From: Viridibacterium sp035456105
GTDB taxonomy: Bacteria; Pseudomonadota; Gammaproteobacteria; Burkholderiales; Rhodocyclaceae
DNA length: 64,000 nucleotides
Assembly (NCBI GenBank): GCA_035456105.1
Contig: DATIDV010000029.1
Span: 154,733 to 218,732, forward strand
Direction: 5' to 3'
This document shows, piece after piece, positions 51,701 through 60,321 of the stretch. The first letter of the stretch is position 1. The number at the start of each line of letters is the position of its first letter. A program made the position numbers and the translations under genes. The notes under the pieces were generated by a model that worked only from the letters and a program-made list of their open reading frames with translations, had not been told where the DNA came from and searched no databases.

Positions 51701-51862
51701 CCGTCGCTGACGGCAGTTGATTGCGGGCGAGGAGAATGCGATAGCCAGAATTTGGCTAATTGAAATCAATATGCTAACCCAGCAATAAAGTGGAACTCAC
51801 AAGGCCTACGAGCCCTCTTCATGATTTCGCCGTGACCACGGCTCTTGTCATCAAAGGTGTGT

Positions 51863-52609
51863 ATGAACATGAAAGAGTGGAGGGTGACTAACCTCGGGGC
51901 ATACATGAACTGCATACAGGCAAATTTTGCCTATGGATATCTGTATAGAGGGGTGTCGAACATCGTCGATCACGACCTCGTACCAAGTGTCGGAAGGTAT
52001 CTTTCTGACTTCCAGCAGGCAGGGAAGACAAAGGAGGACTTGTTATTCGAGGAGAGCCAAGCATTTCGGATCTTTTACAAAGAAGCCGAAGGTAACATTA
52101 GTCAAAAGCCCACCAGCTATTGGGAGTGGCTCGCCGTTGCGCAGCATCATGGGCTGCCGACGCGATTGCTTGATTGGAGCTATAGCGCTGCCGTTGCGCT
52201 TTTCTTTGCCGTTGATGGTAAGGAGCCGAATGACGCCGCAGTGTACGTGCTTGATCGTTCGATCAAATTCCTGAGTGTTAACCAGGAGAGCGAAATCGAC
52301 CCTCTCAGTTTGGAAGAGCTAGTGGCTTATCTCCCGCGACACGTAACGCCTAGGATACGGGCTCAAAGTGGTCTATTTACTAGTCACCCAGACCCAACTG
52401 AGCCATTGAGAGATCAAGTCGTGGCCCGGCTAGTCATTCCAAGGAATTTTTGTTTTAGTATTCATCACGGTCTAAACATGATGGGTATCAATAAAAAAGC
52501 ATTGTTTCCCGATGTGGACGGCCTGTCGGCATGGATCAAGTGGATGAAATACGAAAGTACAATAGAGTACGCGGATAGCATTCGTCACGAAAATTCGGAG
52601 GACGCGTAA
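51863..52609 (+). CDS. FRG domain protein
   Basis: A 248-residue protein with an FRG (Phe-Arg-Gly) domain. Markers: YLYRGVSN (27-34), QHHGLPTRLLDWSYSAAVALF (from 94; quoted only in part) and RIRAQSGLFTSHP near 180. Domain members share an ADP-ribosyltransferase-like or nuclease-like core of unknown activity and are often in islands as toxins or defence effectors. The ATG at 51863 has AAGGTG just upstream; an earlier TTG is less likely. It lies 162 bases after tcmP2 on the same strand, so it may be cotranscribed. Confidence 0.85.
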   Translation: MNMKEWRVTNLGAYMNCIQANFAYGYLYRGVSNIVDHDLVPSVGRYLSDFQQAGKTKEDLLFEESQAFRIFYKEAEGNISQKPTSYWEWLAVAQHHGLPTRLLDWSYSAAVALFFAVDGKEPNDAAVYVLDRSIKFLSVNQESEIDPLSLEELVAYLPRHVTPRIRAQSGLFTSHPDPTEPLRDQVVARLVIPRNFCFSIHHGLNMMGINKKALFPDVDGLSAWIKWMKYESTIEYADSIRHENSEDA

Positions 52610-52747
52610 ATTACCAAGATTTACGCGTTGGGCCAGCCATTGGCCGCTGCTCTTCTAAAGAGATGCGTTCGCAAAGCATGTGGAGAAAGGCCCATTTTGC
52701 CAACTGAGAAGCCAACTAACGTGAGGTACGCGTCGGCCTCCTTCCGG

Positions 52748-53707
52748 TTACGCCATCATCTTCAGCGCCTCATCCAGCGCATTCCTCTTGATAACCGCTC
52801 CCTGCCCGAACCAGGCCGAATCCAGCCGGTAGTCTTGGCTGCGAGCACGGCGCTGGTGATCGACGTATTCAGTCACCGAGTTTAGAAGTCCCCAAGCAGT
52901 TCCCTTGGCCGAGCTCAGCTCCGCACCTTTGCCCTGGCCGTCATAGAGCGACTGCACCGCCTTGATGGCGCGTTCGTTGGTCAGGCCCGTGGCTGTCGAT
53001 TCCGGATCAGTGAAGACACGCAGGAAGAAGTTCATCGCCTCGTGTGACTTCACCTTCCGCTCTGACAAGGTACGCATCCGGTATATGAACGCTTCCCACG
53101 ACGAGATCGAGACACCAAGCTGTTGCTTCACTGCTTGTGCGTCAAAGCTCGTGCTGTGCGGCACCTTCACGGCTTGACCACCATTTGCCAGCGCAACCGC
53201 CAGAGTGTTATTGCAGACCACCCGGATGCTGGTGAACTGCGCTGTAGTGGCGAGCGTGCCATCGCAGGCAGTAGCGAGCAGCAGGTAACCATTCATCTTG
53301 TCATTGCCCTTGAGTGCAGCCGATTGGCCGGTACGCGCGAGTGCCCAGACCTTGCGGCCTTCCTTGAGTACGCCTGCCGTTTCCAGCTCGAATCCGGAGA
53401 GTTCCGTTAGATCGCGATAGAACTCCAGCACTTCACGAGGTTGCACGACCCGATAGCGATTGGACACCACCGACAGTGGCGCCTTGGTATCCGAGCGATA
53501 GAGCACCTTCTGATCGCTGAAGGTCATGATGGAACCGAGTGCACCGACCGATTCAGTCATATAGCGCACGGGGGTTTCAAGAATCTGGAAAGCCATGCCA
53601 GCCTGTTCTGCCCAGACTTCCAGCGGTTGTTTCGGGGCGAGTGCGTTGCCCAGACCATGCCAGGGTGTTTCCCCGACATAGGCCATGTGTTGAACAAGAG
53701 ATGCCAT
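52748..53707 (-). CDS. DUF932 family protein
   Basis: A 319-residue phage/plasmid-type protein (DUF932, also TIGR03299). Start MAYVGETPWHGLGNAL and the later SNRYRVVQPREVLEFYRDL, CDGTLATTAQFTSIRVVCNNTL are diagnostic in parts. It is common in phages, plasmids and integrative elements near recombination genes; function is unknown, though structural similarity to annealing-type proteins has been discussed. It starts a minus-strand unit with no close partner. Confidence 0.88.
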   Translation of the reverse strand: MASLVQHMAYVGETPWHGLGNALAPKQPLEVWAEQAGMAFQILETPVRYMTESVGALGSIMTFSDQKVLYRSDTKAPLSVVSNRYRVVQPREVLEFYRDLTELSGFELETAGVLKEGRKVWALARTGQSAALKGNDKMNGYLLLATACDGTLATTAQFTSIRVVCNNTLAVALANGGQAVKVPHSTSFDAQAVKQQLGVSISSWEAFIYRMRTLSERKVKSHEAMNFFLRVFTDPESTATGLTNERAIKAVQSLYDGQGKGAELSSAKGTAWGLLNSVTEYVDHQRRARSQDYRLDSAWFGQGAVIKRNALDEALKMMA

Positions 53708-53875
53708 GAGTGGATTCCTTTCAGAGGATGCTCCGGACGTGACATGGCCTCAGCCGATGGCTGATGCAAGTTGCGAGCGGAGGAAGATGAAGCGATGCGC
53801 TCAGTAAGCGCGTTGAGATGAAGAGCGAAGAGTGACGGTGCTCGACTGCCGGTTTATGCAGAGTGATCGAGCAGG

Positions 53876-54217
53876 TCAGTGCTGGCGTGGTTGGGGTTTG
53901 CTGAACACGCAGCCGCAGTCCTGACACTCACTGTTGCCGAGTACCTTTTCGTCGACCACTTCGCCCAACTTGGCTCCGGCTACACAACCTGTGGCAGCAC
54001 CGACCAGGGCACCGATCAGGGCGCCAGCCACGCTGCCAAGCGCGATGCCGACAGGGCCCCCTACTGCACCGGCCGCGGCGCCGACTTCGGCACCCGATAC
54101 AGCACCAGCAGCGCCGGTCGCCGCGCCACCAGCTGCGCCGATGACGCCGCCAGTACGTTTGCCCATTTCGCGAGCCGAGATACGGATTGATTCACAACGA
54201 GGACATTGAACAGACAT
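53876..54217 (-). CDS. Glycine-zipper protein with zinc ribbon ends
   Basis: A 113-residue protein from the ATG at 54217 with AGGAGA 6 bases upstream. The N-terminus CPRCES (Cys5, Cys8) and C-terminal CQDCGC form a split zinc ribbon. In between is a long Gly/Ala-rich segment GGVIGAAGGAATGAAGAVSG and further, typical of a glycine zipper that can insert in a membrane. Such small proteins are common in integrative elements; function unknown. Confidence 0.75.
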   Translation of the reverse strand: MSVQCPRCESIRISAREMGKRTGGVIGAAGGAATGAAGAVSGAEVGAAAGAVGGPVGIALGSVAGALIGALVGAATGCVAGAKLGEVVDEKVLGNSECQDCGCVFSKPQPRQH

Positions 54218-54866
54218 GAAATTCTCCTGAGAACAAAAGCATAAAGAGAAGCCCATTCCCTGAATATCGCCGAGCTGCGAGTAAGGGAGGTGAGCCTTGA
54301 GTTGGCGGAAGCAAGACCACCAGCGGTGATTTCTTGCCCTACTCAGGAGAGTAATAAGTGTCTGAAGGATTTTGGATTCATGCGCTCCATTTCCCGTTCG
54401 ATGGTGCATCGGTGCGTTGTATCACCGGTTGGCTGCTAGAGCATGAGGGAGCGCACCACCCCCGCCCGGGCGTCAGTCGATAGTGCGTTAGCCGGACCAG
54501 TGCAGGCGAACGCCATGAGCATGGCAGCACGGCATCAACTCGATGGTTGATACCTAGCTCGTCAGCATAGATGCCGGAGAATAGCTTGCTGCTGAGATTG
54601 CCGTGGTTTTCACGCATTTTCCCTCTATTAGATTGCCTGAAAAATAGTCGGCGATTGGGATAGGCTATATGAATACGCGGGCGGTGACCGAACGGCACAT
54701 CTTGGCCCCACCCTAGACAGTCTGCAATTGTGCAAGAAGGGGAGTGCAGATGTATGAATGACTACTACCCAAACTTTGGAGCGTTGATATTTCATTCGAT
54801 TCACAGCACGATCTGCCAATGAAATCCATTTTTCCACCACTCCGTTAAACGGCTTCAGAATTCCTC
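54218..54866. other. Long intergenic region, nothing certain
   Basis: About 650 bases without a recognised gene. Small frames on both strands have no known motif. One minus-strand frame (54378-54617) begins MRENHGNLSSKLFSGIYADE and resembles the kind of short sequence seen repeatedly in integrative elements, but I cannot confirm it. It presumably holds the promoters of the glycine-zipper gene and the next plus-strand gene. Confidence 0.4.
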
Positions 54867-55328
54867 ATGAACATGTCACCTGATGCGCTCGCAAATCTCT
54901 CGGCAGTCGCAAGTGTAGCTACAGCTATTGGCGCGCTCGCGGCGGCATGGCAACTATTCCTGGTTCATAGGCAGAGCGTCACTAACTTTGAAGATGCCTT
55001 CGCAAAGGAATACCGTGAACTCGCGGCGAAGCTACCGACAAAGGCATTGCTCGGCGAGCCACTGACCGACGTCGAGCACGACGAACACTTCGACGAGATG
55101 TATCACTACTTTGATCTTTGTAACGAGCAGGCCTTTCTCAAAAGCGCCGGGCGCATCTCCGAGAAGACTTGGACGTTCTGGCTGGATGGAATGTCAAAGA
55201 ACATGCGTCGCCCAGCATTTTCAAAAGCTTGGGAAGAGATCGCTTCACGCTCAAGCGGGGATTTCTCAGAACTAAGAGCGCTGTATCCGCCTAAAAAAAT
55301 CGAATCTCAGGCGAATGCAGACGCCTAG
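54867..55328 (+). CDS. Small membrane-anchored hypothetical protein
   Basis: A 153-residue protein with one N-terminal hydrophobic helix (LSAVASVATAIGALAAAWQLFLV, about 10-31) and a soluble cytoplasmic helical domain (DAFAKEYRELAAKLPTKALLG and beyond). The look is that of DUF4760-type anchor proteins, found in many islands, but I cannot confirm it. It is followed after 87 bases by a HEPN-like gene. Confidence 0.55.
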   Translation: MNMSPDALANLSAVASVATAIGALAAAWQLFLVHRQSVTNFEDAFAKEYRELAAKLPTKALLGEPLTDVEHDEHFDEMYHYFDLCNEQAFLKSAGRISEKTWTFWLDGMSKNMRRPAFSKAWEEIASRSSGDFSELRALYPPKKIESQANADA

Positions 55329-55414
55329 CTCTTCCATCGAACGGGCTCGCTCCGGAAAGCCGGGTTGAGCCTCTCGTGTTATAGGTCATGCATCACACAG
55401 AAAGGCGTTGCTCC

Positions 55415-56026
55415 ATGCTTAGTCCAGATCTCGACCGTGTCGCTGAAACTCACTTTTTTCTCCGACCTGTGCTTAGCTCGGCACTCAAGAGCCAAACTCT
55501 CACTACCGAAGGTCAACAGCATTTTCCTGGCTGCAACAACTACAACGAAGTCTGGGCCACGCAGCTTTCTGACAAGTACTTTGACATGGGCACCCTAATC
55601 CGCGCAGCTGCGTCTGTGGAGACAGGATTGCGGGACTACTACGTTCAGAAGGTGGGCCACGCAAATCTCACTCAGTTACGTGCAGACCCAAAGTACAAAC
55701 AGAACATTTTTCAGCGAGTTATGCCGTGGAGTGGAAAAGACGGGGCTATTGCACTGTTTAATTCAATTGGCGTTGACCTGGCCAAGATGCAGGATTTCGC
55801 TTCTGTTCAGGAACTCGTACTTCAGCGACATCTCTACGCACACAATCTCGGAGTCATTGATGCCAAGTACATGGCCGATTTGAAGAGTTTGACCGGTCAG
55901 GACATCAGCCAACATCCGAGTGTTCTCAACGTGTTTCCGGCACAAGATGTCGTGTGGTTCGAGCCACTCTCCCGTCTCGATGCATTCATCAATGCCGCTC
56001 GCAGTTTTTTGCGTAACCTACAGTGA
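55415..56026 (+). CDS. HEPN-like protein with RX4H motif
   Basis: A 203-residue helical protein that I read as HEPN-like. It contains LVLQRHLYAHNLGVID, in which Arg138 and His143 form the R-x4-H catalytic motif of HEPN ribonucleases. A preceding helix (AAASVETGLRDYYVQKV) fits the fold. The start at 55415 has AAAGG upstream; an ATG at 55388 is possible. HEPN RNases work in abortive infection and toxin-antitoxin systems, so an RNA-cleaving defence role is plausible, not shown. Confidence 0.6.
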   Translation: MLSPDLDRVAETHFFLRPVLSSALKSQTLTTEGQQHFPGCNNYNEVWATQLSDKYFDMGTLIRAAASVETGLRDYYVQKVGHANLTQLRADPKYKQNIFQRVMPWSGKDGAIALFNSIGVDLAKMQDFASVQELVLQRHLYAHNLGVIDAKYMADLKSLTGQDISQHPSVLNVFPAQDVVWFEPLSRLDAFINAARSFLRNLQ

Positions 56027-56144
56027 CGCCTAGTTGGGTCGTTAGTAGGAACGTCAATGCTTCGCATGCCGCCCGTTACCTCAAGCGTTTCGCGTATTAC
56101 CCCTCCCGCGCGGGCCATCCCATCAGTCCACAATAGGCACATCA

Positions 56145-56627
56145 ATGACACTCATTGACGACGGCGATCTGATCAAAGGGCTCGGGTTCGTGGCTCTATA
56201 TGCTGCTTATCTAGAAGAAGCCATCGACGAATGTGTCGGAGCGCTGTTCATGGGAGATCAGGTTCAGTACGACAAAATCATGAGAAAGCCGAGCAGTCAA
56301 AAAATAGAGTGGATCCAAGATCGCTTGAAAAGCTTAATGCCACTGACAAAAGAACTTGGTCATTTTCCTGGACACTTGGACGTAGTCGTAAAGCTGCTTG
56401 AAGAGCGCAACCTTGTCATACATGGTCGTGTTTACGCTGTCCCTGGCGAAGGTGATGTTCGATATGCTGGTCGCAAAGGCATTCCCACAGAAGTAGCAAA
56501 GTCCTCCGAGCTTTACGAGCTTGCAAACGATCTCTTCAGAGCCTGTGACCCCTTAATGGCGGCTTCAATGTTCGCGTTTCAACGGCTCTTTCATGCAAAG
56601 CGGGAGATCGACAATTCAAGCACTTGA
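56145..56627 (+). CDS. HEPN-like protein with RX4H motif (second)
   Basis: A 160-residue helical protein with LLEERNLVIHGRVYA, where Arg88 and His93 make a second R-x4-H motif. The N-terminal helix GLGFVALYAAYLEEAIDECVG and the segment IEWIQDRLKSLMP also suit a HEPN fold. It follows the first HEPN-like gene by 118 bases, on the same strand. The two share little sequence otherwise. Together they could be an RNase pair or unrelated additions to the island. Confidence 0.6.
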   Translation: MTLIDDGDLIKGLGFVALYAAYLEEAIDECVGALFMGDQVQYDKIMRKPSSQKIEWIQDRLKSLMPLTKELGHFPGHLDVVVKLLEERNLVIHGRVYAVPGEGDVRYAGRKGIPTEVAKSSELYELANDLFRACDPLMAASMFAFQRLFHAKREIDNSST

Positions 56628-56919
56628 CTCTTCAGTCAATAGGCATGGCTTTGCAAGCCGTGTATTCAATTGTCGTAAGTCCGCGCATGGACTGCAGATC
56701 TCGGCCGTTGGCGGATTACATGGCTTATCCAGGAGCTTGTCGTTACGGCGACTGCGATAGCAGCAGGACGGTATCTTGCCTCTAGACTAGCGGTGTTACC
56801 CCAAAGCGACTGACTTATGAGTTCGAGCTGCTTCGGTTACGAGCAGCTTCACGGCAATCGCAATCGGTAGGGGTACATGACGGATAATGCCGATAAAACT
56901 CATTGTATTAGGATAAGAC

Positions 56920-59900
56920 ATGCCTCGGATCTTCGACAATATTGAGAAGCTTTTATTGCCCGCGCTTCAGGAAACTCTCGAGGTTGCCGAGCGCGCTGAT
57001 TTTTGCGTGGGGTATTTCAACCTTCGCGGATGGCGTCATCTTTCCGGTTACGTTGATCAATGGACTGGTGGCGAGGGAAGTTGTTGCCGGCTCTTGGTAG
57101 GTATGCATGTTTCTCCCAGTGACGAGTTGCGCCAAGCGTTGCGTGTTCGAGAGGACGAGGATCTGCTGGACAACCAGACAGCGCTCCGGGAAAAACGTCG
57201 TATAGCAGAGGACTTCCGCCAGCAGCTTACCTTTGGCGTGCCGACCAATGATGATGAGGCAGCCTTGAGGCAGCTCTCGGCGCAGATTCGATCCAAGAAG
57301 TTGGCGGTCAAGGTTTATCTACGACACCCACTTCATGCGAAGCTGTATCTCCTGCACCGACAGGACGCCAATAACCCTGTGACGGGCTTTCTTGGCAGCT
57401 CGAACCTTACGCTGGCAGGTCTTGCCAAGCAGGGCGAGCTGAACGTTGATGTGCTGGAGCACGATTCATGCAACAAGCTGGTTGAGTGGTTTGAGGATCG
57501 TTGGCGCGACCGTTGGTGTATCGACATCTCCAAGGAGCTAGCTGACATCATTGATGAGAGCTGGGCGGGAGAGCGTTTAGTGCCTCCCTATCACGTCTAT
57601 CTAAAGATGGCGTTTCATCTGGCACAGGAGGCACGTGCCGGACTTTCAGAGTTTCGCATTCCTTCTGTTTTCGGCGACACACTTTTCGATTTTCAGATTG
57701 CAGCCGTAAAGATTGCCGCGCATCACCTGAACAAGCGGGGGGGCGTGCTGATCGGGGATGTAGTCGGTTTGGGTAAATCGATGATGGCCACCGCTTTGGC
57801 CAAAGTGTTCGAGGATGACTACCACACTGAAACGTTGATTATCTGCCCCAAGAACCTTGTTTCGATGTGGGAGGACTATGCCCACCGATATCGTCTGCAT
57901 GCCAAAGTGATGCCGCTATCCAAAGTGCTTACCGAACTTCCGGAGAATACGCGGCGTTATCGGTTGGTCCTTATCGACGAGTCGCACAATTTGCGCAACA
58001 AAGAAGGTAAGCGCTGGAAGGTCATCCGTGAATACATCGAGCGTAATGACAGCCTGACCGTTCTGCTTTCTGCTACGCCTTACAACAAGACCTATCTAGA
58101 CCTTTCCGCGCAATTGGCCTTGTTCTTGAATCAAGATGCCGACATCGGTATCCGCCCCGAGAAATTGCTGGCTGAACTGGGTGGAGAGCACGAATTCATT
58201 CGTCGCCACCAGTGTGGTGTGCGCTCACTGGCCGCATTCGAAAAAAGCGATATTCCGGATGACTGGCGTGATCTCATGCGCCTGTACATGGTGCGTCGTA
58301 CGCGAGGCTTCATCATGCAGCACTACGCTCGCGAGGATGAACGTGGCAAGTACCTTTTGTTTTCGGATGGCCGCAAATCCTACTTTCCGAAGCGCGTGCC
58401 AAAGAACCTCCGCTTCAAGATAGATGGTGCGAATCCGTCTGACCCCTACGCTCGCTTCTACAGTGATCCGGTTGTCAACGGGATCAATGACCTCATCCTG
58501 CCACGCTACGGTTTAGGCAACTACATCGCGGCCAAACCGAAGGCGCCGCCAACACCACATCAGGCCAAGGTCATAGAGGGCCTTTCGCGAGCGGGTACGC
58601 GACTGATGGGATTCTGTCGTACCAACCTCTTCAAACGCCTCGAAAGCGCAGGTCCGGCATTCATCCTCTCCATTGAGCGGCACATCCTGCGTAACTTCAT
58701 CGTCTTGCACGCTATCGAGAAAGGCCTTGATATCCCTTTGGGGACTCAGGGGGCAGAACTGCTCGATACGCGTCATTACGACGAAGATCCCGATGGTCTA
58801 TTGGCTGATGACAATGGCGATGAGGACGTTGCCGACCCTACATCGCTCAACGGTCTGCGCACGGAGGCTGACTATCGCGCTCGTGCAGCCAAAGCTTACG
58901 AGGCTTACAGCGGTGCCTTGAAGAGCAGGTTCAAGTGGTTGCCGGGTGCGCTGTTCATCAAGGCTCTGGGCAAAGACTTATTGGCGGATTCGAATTCTTT
59001 GCTTCAGCTCCTGCAACACTGCGGCGAGTGGGATGCCAATGCGGACTCCAAGTTGGCGGCTCTCCTCGAACTGATTAATCAGCAGCATCCTAAAGAAAAG
59101 CTGCTCGTATTTACTCAATTTGCTGATACTGCTCGTTACCTCAATGCCCAGTTGGCCGCACGTGGAGTCAAGCAGGCGGATGAAGCCACCGGCCAGAGTA
59201 TCGACCCAACTTCATTGGCTTGGCGCTTTTCGCCTGGGTCGAATGCTAAGCGGGATCACATCAAGAAAGCGGACGAGCTTCGAGTGCTCATTGCTACCGA
59301 TGTGCTCTCGGAGGGGCAGAATCTCCAAGATGCGCATGTCATTGTCAATTACGACCTGCCTTGGGCGATAATTCGACTGATTCAGCGCGCGGGTCGTGTG
59401 GATCGTATTGGTCAGCAGTCTGACACGATCCTTTGCTACTCTTTTGTCCCAGCGGATGGTGTTGAGCGGCTTATTAACCTGCGAGCCCGAGTTAAGCAGC
59501 GCCTAATCGAAAATGCTGAGGTCGTGGGATCGGACGAAAGCTTCTTCGATGACGATACGGACGAGGAACTGATACGCGATCTCTATACCGAGAAAAACGG
59601 CATTCTCGACGACGATGGTGACAGCGAGGTCGATCTTGCTTCCTACGCCTATCAGATTTGGAAGAACGCGACGGACGCGGATCCGTCGCTTTCTTCAACA
59701 ATTGAGGCCATGCCCAATGTGGTTTACGCCACGAAGGAACACGAACACAACCCTGCATCGCCCAGAGGTGTGCTGGTTTATATGCGGACAGCTCAGGGTA
59801 ACGACGCTCTTGCATGGATGGACGAGGCGGGCAAGCCCGTCACTCAATCTCAACTTACCATTCTGAAAGCAGCCGCTTGCGCTGCCGACACCCTAGCACT

Positions 59901-60300
59901 GCCACGCACTGAGTATCACCACACGGTTACGCAACAGGGTCTTGCTCACATCGTCGAAGAAGAGAAATCTTTTGGCGGAGCGTTGGGACGTCCTTCTGGC
60001 GCGCGTTTCAAGGCTTTCGAACGTCTTAAGCGTTTTCGCGAGAGTATCGGTGACAAACGCGATCTGTTCATCACGGATGAGCATGTGCGCCGTATCGACA
60101 GGGTGATGGAGGAAATCTATCGCTATCCGCTTTATCAATCTGCTACCGATAGCATGAATCGCCAGCTCAAAGCAGGAATTGGTGACCACCAGTTGCTCGA
60201 TCTCGTGTTCTCACTGCGCGAAGACGGACGTTTATGTGTGATTGACGATCAAGACCAGCAGAAAGAGCCCAAACTCATTTGCTCAATGGGTCTGGCTTGA
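56920..60300 (+). CDS. PLD-domain SNF2-type helicase
   Basis: A 1126-residue protein with an N-terminal phospholipase D-like domain and a SNF2/RapA-type helicase. The PLD half has one HKD-like site: HAK (139-141) and GSSN (159-162). Helicase motifs: Walker A DVVGLGKS with Lys286, DESHN (353-357), SATPYNK, ATDVLSEGQNLQ, and QRAGRVDRIGQ (822-832). It couples DNA translocation to a possible nuclease. The gene is directly followed (21 bases) by an Eco57I-type methylase; this pair is found in restriction- or DISARM-like defence loci. There is no DrmA/DrmB gene in view, so it is not a complete DISARM system. Confidence 0.88.
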   Translation: MPRIFDNIEKLLLPALQETLEVAERADFCVGYFNLRGWRHLSGYVDQWTGGEGSCCRLLVGMHVSPSDELRQALRVREDEDLLDNQTALREKRRIAEDFRQQLTFGVPTNDDEAALRQLSAQIRSKKLAVKVYLRHPLHAKLYLLHRQDANNPVTGFLGSSNLTLAGLAKQGELNVDVLEHDSCNKLVEWFEDRWRDRWCIDISKELADIIDESWAGERLVPPYHVYLKMAFHLAQEARAGLSEFRIPSVFGDTLFDFQIAAVKIAAHHLNKRGGVLIGDVVGLGKSMMATALAKVFEDDYHTETLIICPKNLVSMWEDYAHRYRLHAKVMPLSKVLTELPENTRRYRLVLIDESHNLRNKEGKRWKVIREYIERNDSLTVLLSATPYNKTYLDLSAQLALFLNQDADIGIRPEKLLAELGGEHEFIRRHQCGVRSLAAFEKSDIPDDWRDLMRLYMVRRTRGFIMQHYAREDERGKYLLFSDGRKSYFPKRVPKNLRFKIDGANPSDPYARFYSDPVVNGINDLILPRYGLGNYIAAKPKAPPTPHQAKVIEGLSRAGTRLMGFCRTNLFKRLESAGPAFILSIERHILRNFIVLHAIEKGLDIPLGTQGAELLDTRHYDEDPDGLLADDNGDEDVADPTSLNGLRTEADYRARAAKAYEAYSGALKSRFKWLPGALFIKALGKDLLADSNSLLQLLQHCGEWDANADSKLAALLELINQQHPKEKLLVFTQFADTARYLNAQLAARGVKQADEATGQSIDPTSLAWRFSPGSNAKRDHIKKADELRVLIATDVLSEGQNLQDAHVIVNYDLPWAIIRLIQRAGRVDRIGQQSDTILCYSFVPADGVERLINLRARVKQRLIENAEVVGSDESFFDDDTDEELIRDLYTEKNGILDDDGDSEVDLASYAYQIWKNATDADPSLSSTIEAMPNVVYATKEHEHNPASPRGVLVYMRTAQGNDALAWMDEAGKPVTQSQLTILKAAACAADTLALPRTEYHHTVTQQGLAHIVEEEKSFGGALGRPSGARFKAFERLKRFRESIGDKRDLFITDEHVRRIDRVMEEIYRYPLYQSATDSMNRQLKAGIGDHQLLDLVFSLREDGRLCVIDDQDQQKEPKLICSMGLA

Positions 60301-60321
60301 GCCAGCCCGGAAAAAAATAAT

